64,000 nt of DNA. Origin: Hymenobacter nivis (GTDB lineage: Bacteria > Bacteroidota > Bacteroidia > Cytophagales > Hymenobacteraceae). A program made the translations under genes and the position numbers. Each line of letters starts with the position of its first letter. The stretch's first letter is position 1. The DNA lies in the NCBI RefSeq assembly GCF_006439025.1, contig NZ_RCYZ01000002.1, positions 558,753-622,752 of the forward strand, written 5' to 3'. The notes beneath the pieces are model-generated. The model saw only the letters and a list, made by a program, of their open reading frames with translations. It ran no database searches and had not been told where the DNA came from. Below, one piece after another: positions 51,806 to 60,326 of the stretch.

Positions 51806-54376
51806 TTAAAAGTCGACTTTGAAGCGGCCCCGCAGGCCCCACTCCGATACGTTCGGGTTATTGAGGTAGGTGAGGCGCTTCACGATGTCGAGCCGGAACA
51901 GCTTGAAAATGTTGGCAATGCCCACGCTGGCTTCCGCGTAGGGCATTGCGCCGAGGGCGAAGGCAGTGGGCTGGCCCTGGGCATCGCGCAAAAACTGGTA
52001 GAGCGCGGGGTGCAGGGCCGGGTCGTTTTCGGCGCGAATGCCGCCGTAGAGCAGCTTCAGCGAAGCGGTTTCGCGCAGCTTGAGGGTCTTGATAAGGGGC
52101 AATTTATTGAAAAAGAACCCGTTGAAATTTTGATCGATGAATAGGCTGGCGTAGTGGTCACTCGAAAACTCCAGAAAATTCATCAAATTATACGAATTCA
52201 ACTGGTACGAGTACGTTTGGTTGGCCCGGTGCACGTCGAGCAGCGGAAACGGCACCTGCCCCACCACGTAGCCGCCCTCCAGCGTCACGTCGGCATGGCC
52301 CAGCTGCGAGAGGTAGAAGCGCTTGGTAGCGTTGGCGGCCAGGTTCTGGTAGTTGTACTCGCCCCCAAAAAAGCCCTTGATGCCCGTGGCCAGCCGCGCC
52401 GTGAAGATGGGATAGGGCCCGATAATAGGCGAGCGGTAGAGCTTGCCCTGGTAAAACTTCTCGTTGGGGGCCCAGCGCAACAGCACCGACAGCTCGGCGG
52501 TGGCCAGGGTAGTGACCAGGTTGGGCTGGTCGCCCACAACGTTGCGGAAGTACAGACCCCCGGCCGGTGACTGCTGCAACTTCTTAAAGCCCAGGGTGTA
52601 GGAGAAGTGGTTGCGGAACTCGCGGATATAGTCGAGCCGGTACACGTCGTTGTAGAGGTAGCGGTCGTTGACGCCACGCTTGAAGGAGAGCAGGAAGTTG
52701 TCTTCCTGCACAAACTCCAGCTCCTGCCCCGGAATGCGGGTGTCGCGCTGGAAGCTGGCCCGCACAAAGTGCTGCGGAAACGTGTAGATGGACTTGCCGT
52801 TGAGGGCGTAGGTGGAGCTCAGAAAGTACTTCCACTTCTCGTCTTTGAAGCCGTAGGCCGAGTACGTTTCGAAGTAGATGCGCTTGCTGAGCTCGGGGGT
52901 GCTGCGGCCGCCCACGCGCAGCCGAAAGCCCTCCACGGGGTTGAAGCTGTAGAACGTGTTGGAGGGCCCCACCTCGAAGGGCCCGAACGATTTGTAGCCC
53001 GAGATGAGGAACGTGAACAGCGTGAGCGTGCGCTGGAACGACTTGATGGTCTGAAGAGTATCAACGTTTTTGTAGATGGCGCGCTCGTTCAGCGTCAGGC
53101 TGTCGGGCCGGTTGAGTTGCCAGAAGTTGGGGTCGCGCAGGGCTAGGCTGTCCACGGGCACGCGCGCGGGGCCCTCGTACACGCCGGCGGGGCCCGGCTG
53201 GTCCACCCGGTACTTGTCGAACGACACGGTGCGCTCGCCGTAAAAGCCCGAGCCTTTGTCCGACAGGCCGAAGTCAATGCCCAAAAAGCTCTTGCTCAGG
53301 TGGTAGCGCTTGTCGGGGTTTTCGGCAAACTGGAGGTTGGCGTTCAGGCTCTTGACAAAGTTCAGGTTGATGCGCTTGTCCACCGACAGGTTGGCCTGCT
53401 GCACGGCGTAGTTGCCGTCGAGCGTCACGTAGAGCTTCCCGGCAAAGAGCATGTCGCCCTTGTTGCGCGGGAAAAAGCTTAGCTCCACGAGCTGCGGCAC
53501 GTGCTGGCGTAGCGTGTCGGAAATGTAGAACTGGTAGAAGGTGGGCGCGTTGTTGGCGATGGGGCTCAGGAGCTGGTTGCCGAGCAGCGCCACGTTGTTG
53601 GCGTAGATGTCGATGTCCTGGTACATCCGATTGAAATAAGTGCTGAGGCCCTCATTGTCAATAAAATGCTTGTCGAACTCCACCTGCTTGTTGCCCAGCT
53701 CGATGGTTTTCCGCGCCTCGGGGTCTTTGCGGTAGTACTCCCGGGCGAGCTTTTCCTCGATGTAGATGGGCAAAATGTTGACCCCGCCGGCCGCCAGCGA
53801 GTCCTGCTTTTTGAACAGGAACTGGTAGTTGCGGAAAATCTTGCGGTCCTTGAATTTGTCGGATAAGTTGCTGAACGAGAAGGTCATCTTCTCGTACTTC
53901 TCGTACTCGACGTAGTTGTAGCTTTCGGGGCGGTTTTGCTCCTTGTGCTCGATTACCTGGCGGATGAGGGCCACGGCCGGGTTGTCTTTGTTCTTGTAGC
54001 GGGGCCCCTTTGTGCCCTTCACTACTACCTCGTTGAGCAGCGCCGTGTTGGTGGCCAGCTGCACGTTGAGGTCCTGGGCCTGGCCGGCGGCGAAGGTTTT
54101 GACCACCGTGCGGTAGCCCAAGTACGTGAAGGCCACCGACGTGTACTGGGCCGGTACTTGCAGCGTAAAGCGCCCGTTCTCGTCGGTGTTGGTGCCAATG
54201 GCGGCCTGCGGCACCGACACGCTGACGAAGGGGAGCTTCTCCTTGGTCTTGGCGTCGGTCACCACGCCCCGCAGCAGGGTCTGGGCCCGCGCCCCGGCTG
54301 GGGCCCCCAGCAGCAGTAGCAGCACCAGCCAATAAGGCACGGCAAAGCCGCGGGGCTGGCTAAACAGAGGTTTCAT
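51806..54376 (-). CDS. DUF5686 outer-membrane protein with carboxypeptidase-regulatory domain
   Basis: The 856-residue protein has a signal peptide (residues about 12-31), a carboxypeptidase-like regulatory domain (about 33-115, 'LLRGVVTDAKTKEKLPFVSV'), and then the DUF5686 body, which ends in a beta-barrel ('YPIFTARLATGIKGFFGGEYNYQ', last residues 'LRGRFKVDF' with terminal Phe). There is no TonB plug. DUF5686 proteins are outer-membrane proteins of unknown role in Bacteroidota. It is 11 bases upstream of the CDP-alcohol phosphotransferase gene and overlaps the GtrA gene by four bases, so it belongs to the inositol-lipid operon. Confidence 0.9.
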   Translation of the reverse strand: MKPLFSQPRGFAVPYWLVLLLLLGAPAGARAQTLLRGVVTDAKTKEKLPFVSVSVPQAAIGTNTDENGRFTLQVPAQYTSVAFTYLGYRTVVKTFAAGQAQDLNVQLATNTALLNEVVVKGTKGPRYKNKDNPAVALIRQVIEHKEQNRPESYNYVEYEKYEKMTFSFSNLSDKFKDRKIFRNYQFLFKKQDSLAAGGVNILPIYIEEKLAREYYRKDPEARKTIELGNKQVEFDKHFIDNEGLSTYFNRMYQDIDIYANNVALLGNQLLSPIANNAPTFYQFYISDTLRQHVPQLVELSFFPRNKGDMLFAGKLYVTLDGNYAVQQANLSVDKRINLNFVKSLNANLQFAENPDKRYHLSKSFLGIDFGLSDKGSGFYGERTVSFDKYRVDQPGPAGVYEGPARVPVDSLALRDPNFWQLNRPDSLTLNERAIYKNVDTLQTIKSFQRTLTLFTFLISGYKSFGPFEVGPSNTFYSFNPVEGFRLRVGGRSTPELSKRIYFETYSAYGFKDEKWKYFLSSTYALNGKSIYTFPQHFVRASFQRDTRIPGQELEFVQEDNFLLSFKRGVNDRYLYNDVYRLDYIREFRNHFSYTLGFKKLQQSPAGGLYFRNVVGDQPNLVTTLATAELSVLLRWAPNEKFYQGKLYRSPIIGPYPIFTARLATGIKGFFGGEYNYQNLAANATKRFYLSQLGHADVTLEGGYVVGQVPFPLLDVHRANQTYSYQLNSYNLMNFLEFSSDHYASLFIDQNFNGFFFNKLPLIKTLKLRETASLKLLYGGIRAENDPALHPALYQFLRDAQGQPTAFALGAMPYAEASVGIANIFKLFRLDIVKRLTYLNNPNVSEWGLRGRFKVDF

Positions 54377-54756
54377 GGCTTTCTAAAGACGAAGTGCAGC
54401 TGCAAAAAGTAGTTGAAGCCCACGCCTACGAGCAGCGAAACCACCACTTTGCTGTACACATAATTGAGGTGCAATAGCTGGGTAAACAGATAAACCCCAG
54501 CGGCGTTCAATGCCATACTGCCCAGCCACACAATAAAGTACCGCACACCCTGGGCCGGTGCGCCCTGCTCCGGGGCCCTAAAAACGAAGTGCCGGCCGAG
54601 GTAAAAATTAGTAGCACCGCCCGCCGCGTTGCCCAGCACAGTGCCCAGCAAATACCAAGCGTGCAGCCCCTCCACGCAGCCGATGGTGACCAAGAAATCG
54701 ACGGCCGTGCTGACCGCCGAAGCCGCCTGCGCCTTGAGGATTGTCGGGTAGCGCAC
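54373..54756 (-). CDS. GtrA-like four-helix membrane protein
   Basis: The 127-residue protein starts at GTG 54756 and has four helices with GtrA family features ('AASAVSTAVDFLVTIGCVE', 'NAAGGATNFYLGRHFVF', 'YSKVVVSLLVGVGFNYFLQLHFVFR'). GtrA proteins help flip or present lipid-linked sugars such as undecaprenyl-phosphate-glucose. In this locus it might help translocate an inositol- or polyprenol-linked head-group donor; this is inference. It sits six bases after the pgpA-like gene. Confidence 0.9.
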   Translation of the reverse strand: MRYPTILKAQAASAVSTAVDFLVTIGCVEGLHAWYLLGTVLGNAAGGATNFYLGRHFVFRAPEQGAPAQGVRYFIVWLGSMALNAAGVYLFTQLLHLNYVYSKVVVSLLVGVGFNYFLQLHFVFRKP

Positions 54757-54761
54757 GGCCT

Positions 54762-55211
54762 TTATACGTAGCCGAGTTGCACGGCGGTTTGCAGTAGCAG
54801 GTTGGTATAAACGCCCGCCAGCACATCGTCCATCATCACGCCTACCCCGCCTGGCAGGCGTTCCATATCCTTGATGAACAGGGGCTTGACAATATCAAAA
54901 AACCGAAACAGCACCAGCCCCAGCAGCAGCCGGGGCCCCGTGATGGGCACCAGCAGCAGGCCCACCCACATGCCCGCCACCTCGTCGATGACGACGCGGT
55001 AGCTGTCTTTGCCCCACTCGGCCTCCACGCGCTGGGCGGCCAGGGTGCCCCCAGCCAGCAGCCCCGCCGTGAGCAGAACCGCTGGCCAGGGCCGCACCGT
55101 GGGGCCCCCGGCCCGGGCCAGGTACAGCGCGAGGCAGGTGGCGGCGGCCGCCACCGTGCCCCCGCCCTTCGAGTACCCGATGCCCAGGACGGAGGCAATT
55201 AGCTTAAACAC
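54762..55211 (-). CDS. pgpA: PgpA-type phosphatase, candidate phosphatidylinositol-phosphate phosphatase
   Basis: The 149-residue protein starts at GTG 55211 and matches phosphatidylglycerophosphatase A: 'IGYSKGGGTVA' (usual 'GtG..pgapGT' region) at residues 11-21, 'VIDEVAGMWVGLLLVP' near 73-88, 'RFFDIVKPLFIKDME' near 102-116 and 'GGVGVMMDDVLAGVY' near 119-133, with the catalytic Asp/Glu residues retained. Because it lies directly after inositol-phosphate synthase, its substrate may be phosphatidylinositol phosphate and not phosphatidylglycerol phosphate; both are possible. Confidence 0.88.
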   Translation of the reverse strand: MFKLIASVLGIGYSKGGGTVAAAATCLALYLARAGGPTVRPWPAVLLTAGLLAGGTLAAQRVEAEWGKDSYRVVIDEVAGMWVGLLLVPITGPRLLLGLVLFRFFDIVKPLFIKDMERLPGGVGVMMDDVLAGVYTNLLLQTAVQLGYV

Positions 55212-55230
55212 GACTAAAAGTGGTCGTTAC

Positions 55231-56550
55231 CTAAGCCTGGGGCCCGTCTTGGTAAACCTCCTGGCTGGCGGCGGCCACAGGCTCTTCGCCCATCAGCAGG
55301 CGCAGGGTGTTGTGCAGCGTCACGAGTTGCTTGAAGATATCGTGCTCGGGACGAATATTGGGTTCGGTTTGCGGGGCCTTCAGGTAGAACGAGAGCCACT
55401 CCTGAATGCCTGACCAGCCGGCGCGCTTGGCCAAGTCGATGAACAGGGCCAGGTCGAGCACCAGCGGCGCGGCCAGGATGGAATCGCGGCAGAGGAAGTT
55501 GATTTTGATCTGCATCGGGTAGCCCATCCACCCGAAGATGTCGATGTTGTCCCAGCTCTCCTTGTTGTCGCCGGCGGGCGGGTAGTAGTTGATGCGCACC
55601 TTGTGGTACATGTTGCCGTACAGCTCCGGGTTTTCCTCGGGGTGGAACACGCTGTCGAGTACGCTCAACTTCGATACCTCCTTGGTGCGGAAGTTGTCCG
55701 GGTCGTCGAGCACGAGGCCGTCGCGGTTGCCCAGAATGTTGGTCGAGAACCAGCCCCGCACGCCCAGCGAGCGGGCGCTGAGGCCGGGGGCCACGATGGT
55801 CTTCATCAGGGTCTGGCCCGTTTTGAAGTCTTTGCCGGCTACGGGCGTCTGGGTAGTGGCGGCCAACTCCAGCAGGGCGGGCACGTCCACGGTCAGGTTG
55901 GGGGCCCCGTTCACGAACGGCACGCCTTCCTTGAGGGCGGCGTAGGCGTAAATCATGCTCGGGGCAATGTTGGACGCGTTGTTGCGCAGTCCTTCCTCAA
56001 AGGCCGCCAGGGTACGGTGCGTTTCGGTGGGCTGGTGGTAAATCTCCGTCGAGCCGCACCACACCATCACCAAGCGGCTGCACCCGCGCTCGGCCTTGAA
56101 GTTGCGGATGTCGTCGATTACCTGCTGGGCCAGGTCTTCCTTGGTGGTGTAGGTCTTGATGTGCGTGCCATCCAGGTTCTTCACGTAGTGGAGGTCGAAG
56201 GCGGCCTTCATCGGCACAATGGCTTCCATCTCGGCGCGCACGCCCTTCAACGTCTTGTAATCCAGCACGCCGGCGTTCAGGGCCGCCTCGTACACGTTGT
56301 CCTCGTATACGTCCCAGCCGCCAAACTCGATGTCGTCGAGGGGGGTGAGGGGAGCGTAGTCCTTGATCAGGGGGTTGCCCGTCGACGTGCGGAGCTTGCC
56401 CATCTGCGTGAGCGAGCCGATGGGCTGCGCGGTGCCTTTGCGCGCTGCCAGCACGCCGGCGATGAGGGTAGTGGCCACAGCACCCATGCCGGGGAGCAGG
56501 ATGCCTAGTTTGCCTTCAGCGGGGGCAAGTGGCCCTTGTTGGTTGTTCAT
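55231..56550 (-). CDS. myo-Inositol-1(3)-phosphate synthase
   Basis: The 439-residue protein starts at ATG 56550. It has the NAD-binding 'LGILLPGMGAVATTLIAGVL' (residues about 15-34), 'GGWDVYEDNVYEAALNAGVLD' near 70-90, 'GQTLMKTIVAPGLSARSLGVRGWF', 'NILGNRDGLVLDDPDNFRTKEVSKLSVLD' near 268-296 and 'KINFLCRDSILAAPLVLDLA' with the catalytic lysine region. It turns glucose-6-phosphate into inositol phosphate, the committed step of inositol lipid synthesis. It is the first gene of the leftward operon down to 49482. Confidence 0.93.
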   Translation of the reverse strand: MNNQQGPLAPAEGKLGILLPGMGAVATTLIAGVLAARKGTAQPIGSLTQMGKLRTSTGNPLIKDYAPLTPLDDIEFGGWDVYEDNVYEAALNAGVLDYKTLKGVRAEMEAIVPMKAAFDLHYVKNLDGTHIKTYTTKEDLAQQVIDDIRNFKAERGCSRLVMVWCGSTEIYHQPTETHRTLAAFEEGLRNNASNIAPSMIYAYAALKEGVPFVNGAPNLTVDVPALLELAATTQTPVAGKDFKTGQTLMKTIVAPGLSARSLGVRGWFSTNILGNRDGLVLDDPDNFRTKEVSKLSVLDSVFHPEENPELYGNMYHKVRINYYPPAGDNKESWDNIDIFGWMGYPMQIKINFLCRDSILAAPLVLDLALFIDLAKRAGWSGIQEWLSFYLKAPQTEPNIRPEHDIFKQLVTLHNTLRLLMGEEPVAAASQEVYQDGPQA

Positions 56551-56770
56551 TGGAAAAGGGTAAGCGGTGGGTATGGGGGAAGTGGCGGCTGCGGGGCCTG
56601 GCAAAATCCGGTTGCTTGGCAAGGAATTCAGGCCGCCTTCATTCGCACGGGAAAGGTATAACAAGGAGCGAGCAAAAAGTTATGCCCAGGGCGGGGCGCA
56701 CTTGCTGCCCGCGCAAAGGGCCGGCAAAGGTCGGTGACGAACGGCGAAGTGAGATATTTTAGTACGGCCA

Positions 56771-56812
56771 AAAAAAAGGCTGGCCGGAGCCCCTGGAGGC
56801 CCCGGCCAGCCT
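56771..56812 (-). terminator. Terminator after the Omp85-like gene
   Basis: AGGCTGGCCGG (56777-56787) pairs with CCGGCCAGCCT (56802-56812); the 14-base loop can fold further on its own G+C-rich bases. On the minus strand the stem is followed by seven T (56771-56777). It separates the leftward Omp85-like gene from the inositol-lipid operon. Confidence 0.88.
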
Positions 56813-56832
56813 AGCCCCGCGGCCCCGCGGCG

Positions 56833-59421
56833 CTAAAACCGGAACCCGGCGGAGATGTAGGGGTAGGTGCCTTCGTTGGAAAAGCCAACAACGGCCTGCA
56901 CCAGCAGGAGTTGCGCGGGCAGAAAATAGAGGCCGCCGCCGTACCCGTCGTGCCACTTGCTGGACGTTTCGCCCGGCGACCACACCCGCCCCACGTCGTT
57001 GAACGCGACCAGGCCCAGCGTGCCGGGCAGCAGGTAGGAGGTGAAGTCGAGCAGCTTCAGGCGCAGCTCCAGGTTGTTGTACACCATGTTGTTGCCCGTG
57101 AAGCGCCACAGGTAGAAGCCGCGCAGGCTCTGGGGGCCCCCCAGCTTGAGCTGCTGGAAGTAAGTGGCCTTGCCCAGCGTGATGCCCGCCCCGGTGCGGT
57201 TGGCGATGACCAGGCTGGAGTCGCGCGTGGGGCTGGCGTAGAAGGTGAACTCGGTGAGGGCCTGCCCCAGCGCGTGCACGTCGGCGTCGAGCCGGCGCAG
57301 CCCGCTCAGGGCGGTGGTCCAGTACACGCCCCGGCGGGCTACCAGCCCCTTGTCGCGGGTGTCGAAGGTGACGGTAGCGTCGAGGCCCCCGTAGAGCTGG
57401 GGCGCAAACACTTCGTCGGCGGGGTGCTGCGCGTCGTAGCGGCTCAGAAAACGGTCCTCGTTTTTCTCGCGGCTGCTCGAATAATACTGGCCAAGCAGGC
57501 CGGCGCTTACGTGCCAGCGCCCGTAGACTTGGCTCAGGCGCACGTCGGCCGTCACCAGGTTGTACACGCTGCGGTAGTAGCGAATGCGCCGGTTGCCCTC
57601 GTTGATGAACTCGGTTTCGTTGCCGACGCCGAAGAAGTTGCTGGTGTAGTTGGGGCCCTTGGATACCACGTTCACCAGCAGGTCGTGCCGCCCCACGGCC
57701 CGCTTGAACTCGCCGGTGTAGCTGAGCAGCAGCGAGTTGTTGCCGAAGCCGTAATTGACCAGCAGGTTCTGCCGCGAGGCGTAAGGGGCCCGGCGGAAGC
57801 CCTGCTTTTGGTAGATGAAGTTGCCAATCAGCTGCACCCCGTAGTCCTTGCTGTAGCCAGCCAAGAACAGCGGCTGCAAGAAATCGTACTTGAAGCCCAG
57901 CGGCTCAAAGCGGTTTACGGCGCTGTCGGCCGCGGTGTGGATGCGGGCGCGGCTGGCGGCCGGCAGCGTGTTGGGCTCGTCGGAACGGTCGTAAATCAGG
58001 AGCTTGCTGCGCTGGTGCAGGCCCTCGTCCACGGCAAACGTGTCGTCGCCTGTGCCGCCAATCAGGCGCACCCGGATGGGGGAGTGCGCCGTGCCCGTCA
58101 CGGCAAAGCTGTCGGCCCCGCCCTGCCCGTAGAGGCGCAGCTCACGGGTCACGGCCGGGTCGAAGGTGCGGTCGTAGAGCAGGGCCCCGGCGGTGCCGTC
58201 CTGCTTGATTTTGGTACTCGTGACGTGCAGCCGGCCGCCGGCCTCGTGGGCCACCTCCAGGCGCTCGCGCTTGTCGGAGGCCGGGATGGACACCGTGCGG
58301 GCCAGGAAGCGGTAGTACTTCAGGGCCTGCTTGGTGAGGTCGTTGCGGCGCCCGATCAGGTTGCGAACCAGCTGGGGGCCCCCCATTTGGTAAATGTTGG
58401 GCGGCAGCTGCTGCACCGCCCGCACCAGCAGGCTGTCGGGCAGGTGCTGCTGCACGTAGGCCACTTGCGCCCGCCAGTCGGCCTCGCCCAGCCCGTTCAA
58501 AAAGTAGCGGTCAAAGTCGCGCGCCTTGTCGTTCCAGCGGTTGATGGAGCGGATGTGGCTGTTGTAGCCCTGCACGTTGGCCTTCAGCAAGTGCAGCGAG
58601 AGGGTGGAGGGCAGCAGGCCGGTGGGCTTGTAAAACACGTGGTCGCGGTCGCGGGGCACGGGCTCGTACACGCTGCCTTTGGCGGTGGCGCGGCGCTCCC
58701 AGCGCCACTGGTCCTCGTGGCGGTCGTAGTCGCCGAGCAGCATGTCGAGCAGGCGGGCGCGGAGCACGGTGGCCTGGTCCACGCGGTTGTCGTTGTCTTT
58801 TTGCAGGCGGCCCTGGGCCTTCACGGTGTTGTCCGTTTTGTCGGCATCCAGCGGCTCGCGCTCCTCAAACAGAAACACTTGGTTGGCAAAATCGGCGCGG
58901 TAGGGCCCCAGGGCGGGGTCGTCGGGCACGTACACGATTTCTGGGTTGGCGTGCGGAATGCCCAGGGCAGCGGCCAGCGGAGGCACCACCACGGCCGCGT
59001 AAGGGTGCGAGGCCGATACCTGGTCCTGCAAAATATCCTTGGCGATGGTGGGCCGCAGCGCGGGCGGCAGGCCCCGCTCGGGGTACTTCTGCAGGGTGCG
59101 CAGCACCCACTGCTGCCCGGTGGCGTCCTGCATCCGCAGCGACTTGGTTTGCAGTCCGCCGCCGCGCTCCAGTATTTTCAGCCCGCCCTTCTCGGCAGCC
59201 AGGTGAAACACGCGCATCTTCACCGGAGCCGCCCACTGCTGCCGGTAGCTCGAGCCCAGCAGCCAGCGGTGCACGGCCGTCACGTCGTTGTAAGTAGGCT
59301 CGATGGCCACCGTAATGCTGTCGGGCCGGGCCGGCGCTTGTGCCAAGGCCCCACCCGACAGCCCCATAAGTGCCGCCGCTAATATGTGCTTCTTATCAAG
59401 AAGTAAGTATTTAGTAATCAA
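56833..59421 (-). CDS. Omp85/BamA-like outer-membrane protein with kinase-like GDYDRH domain
   Basis: The 862-residue protein has a signal peptide ('HILAAALMGLSGGALAQ', cleavage near 28); the start is a TTG at 59421, with no better ATG. Residues about 80-350 contain 'QQWVLRTLQKYPERGLP', 'ADFANQVFLFEERE' and 'RLLDMLLGDYDRHEDQWRW', the last resembling the catalytic loop of Fam20/HipA-type kinases. Residues about 440-480 hold one 'GGTGDDTF' calcium-type turn. From about 520 on it is a beta-barrel with 'LGGPQSLRGFYLWRFTGNNMVYNNLELRL', the Omp85 'lRGf' signature, and a C-terminal Phe ('ISAGFRF'). Related Bacteroidota proteins often carry an N-terminal metallophosphoesterase domain, which is missing here. 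Confidence 0.85.
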   Translation of the reverse strand: MITKYLLLDKKHILAAALMGLSGGALAQAPARPDSITVAIEPTYNDVTAVHRWLLGSSYRQQWAAPVKMRVFHLAAEKGGLKILERGGGLQTKSLRMQDATGQQWVLRTLQKYPERGLPPALRPTIAKDILQDQVSASHPYAAVVVPPLAAALGIPHANPEIVYVPDDPALGPYRADFANQVFLFEEREPLDADKTDNTVKAQGRLQKDNDNRVDQATVLRARLLDMLLGDYDRHEDQWRWERRATAKGSVYEPVPRDRDHVFYKPTGLLPSTLSLHLLKANVQGYNSHIRSINRWNDKARDFDRYFLNGLGEADWRAQVAYVQQHLPDSLLVRAVQQLPPNIYQMGGPQLVRNLIGRRNDLTKQALKYYRFLARTVSIPASDKRERLEVAHEAGGRLHVTSTKIKQDGTAGALLYDRTFDPAVTRELRLYGQGGADSFAVTGTAHSPIRVRLIGGTGDDTFAVDEGLHQRSKLLIYDRSDEPNTLPAASRARIHTAADSAVNRFEPLGFKYDFLQPLFLAGYSKDYGVQLIGNFIYQKQGFRRAPYASRQNLLVNYGFGNNSLLLSYTGEFKRAVGRHDLLVNVVSKGPNYTSNFFGVGNETEFINEGNRRIRYYRSVYNLVTADVRLSQVYGRWHVSAGLLGQYYSSSREKNEDRFLSRYDAQHPADEVFAPQLYGGLDATVTFDTRDKGLVARRGVYWTTALSGLRRLDADVHALGQALTEFTFYASPTRDSSLVIANRTGAGITLGKATYFQQLKLGGPQSLRGFYLWRFTGNNMVYNNLELRLKLLDFTSYLLPGTLGLVAFNDVGRVWSPGETSSKWHDGYGGGLYFLPAQLLLVQAVVGFSNEGTYPYISAGFRF

Positions 59422-59651
59422 TTGAATAAAGGCAATTTATTAGCCTTCGATAAGTGTTAATAAAATAAAAGGCCACCACTGCTGATACAAATTTCGCTCA
59501 GAATTGGTAATTATATTTCCAGCGCGGCCCCTGCGGGCCAGCAAAACCCAGGCGCTAACTGGAAAGAGTATAAACTAAGATAATAGATATATTTCAAGCA
59601 CCAGGGCCCCGGTAAGCCCGGCAGTAGTGCCGCGCCTGGGCCCCCGGGGCC

Positions 59652-60317
59652 CTAGTGCAGCACCATTTCCGGCACGTCGGCGTCGGGGCCGTGCACCACC
59701 AGCCGGCCCGCGGTGGCGGCTCGGATGGCGGCCACGCTCACGCCGGGGGCCCGCTCGCGCAGCACAAAGCCGTCGGGCGTCACGTCGAGCACGGCCAGCT
59801 CGGTCACGATTTTCTTCACGCACCGCAGGCCCGTCAGGGGCAGGGTGCAGGCGGGGAGCAGCTTGCTGGAGCCGTCGCGGGCCACGTGCTGCATGGCCAC
59901 GATGATGTTTTTGGCCGACGCCACCAGGTCCATGGCGCCGCCCATGCCCTTCACCATCTTGCCCGGAATTTTCCAATTGGCAATGTCGCCGTTTTCGCTC
60001 ACCTCCATCGCCCCGAGGATGGTCAGGTCCACGTGTTCGCCGCGGATCATGGCAAACGAGTCGGCCGACGAAAACAGGCTGGAGCCCGGCAGCGTGGTCA
60101 CCGTCTGCTTGCCGGCGTTGATGAGGTCGGGGTCCACCTCAGCCTCGGTGGGGAAGGGCCCCATGCCGAGCAGCCCGTTCTCGGATTGTAGCTCGACCTG
60201 GATGCCGGCCGGGATGTAGTTGGCCACCAGCGTCGGAATGCCGATGCCAAGGTTGACATAGGAGCCGTCCTGCACTTCTTGCGCAATGCGCCGGGCAATG
60301 CCGTGTTTGTCGAGCAT
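59652..60317 (-). CDS. scoB: 3-Oxoacid CoA-transferase subunit B
   Basis: The 221-residue protein has the subunit B signatures '[19 protein letters not shown]' and '[14 protein letters not shown]' with the catalytic Glu in 'SENG', then '[19 protein letters not shown]' further on. With subunit A it exchanges CoA between succinyl-CoA and acetoacetate. Its partner gene scoA is not adjacent: an acyltransferase gene of different composition lies in between (nine bases upstream of this start). A GGGCCCC/GGGGGCCC palindrome covers the stop codon. Confidence 0.95.
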   Translation of the reverse strand: MLDKHGIARRIAQEVQDGSYVNLGIGIPTLVANYIPAGIQVELQSENGLLGMGPFPTEAEVDPDLINAGKQTVTTLPGSSLFSSADSFAMIRGEHVDLTILGAMEVSENGDIANWKIPGKMVKGMGGAMDLVASAKNIIVAMQHVARDGSSKLLPACTLPLTGLRCVKKIVTELAVLDVTPDGFVLRERAPGVSVAAIRAATAGRLVVHGPDADVPEMVLH

Positions 60318-60326
60318 AAACAGGAA

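Noticed and set aside
57960..58100. GGTGDD in the Omp85-like protein as an RTX toxin repeat
   Set aside because: Only one copy of the nonapeptide-like turn is present; RTX arrays need several in tandem.
56911..59382. 823-codon open frame on the plus strand, opposite the Omp85-like gene
   Set aside because: It is the antisense of a gene with clear domains and barrel end; long antisense frames are expected at this G+C, and the product is His/Gln/Val-rich without any motif.
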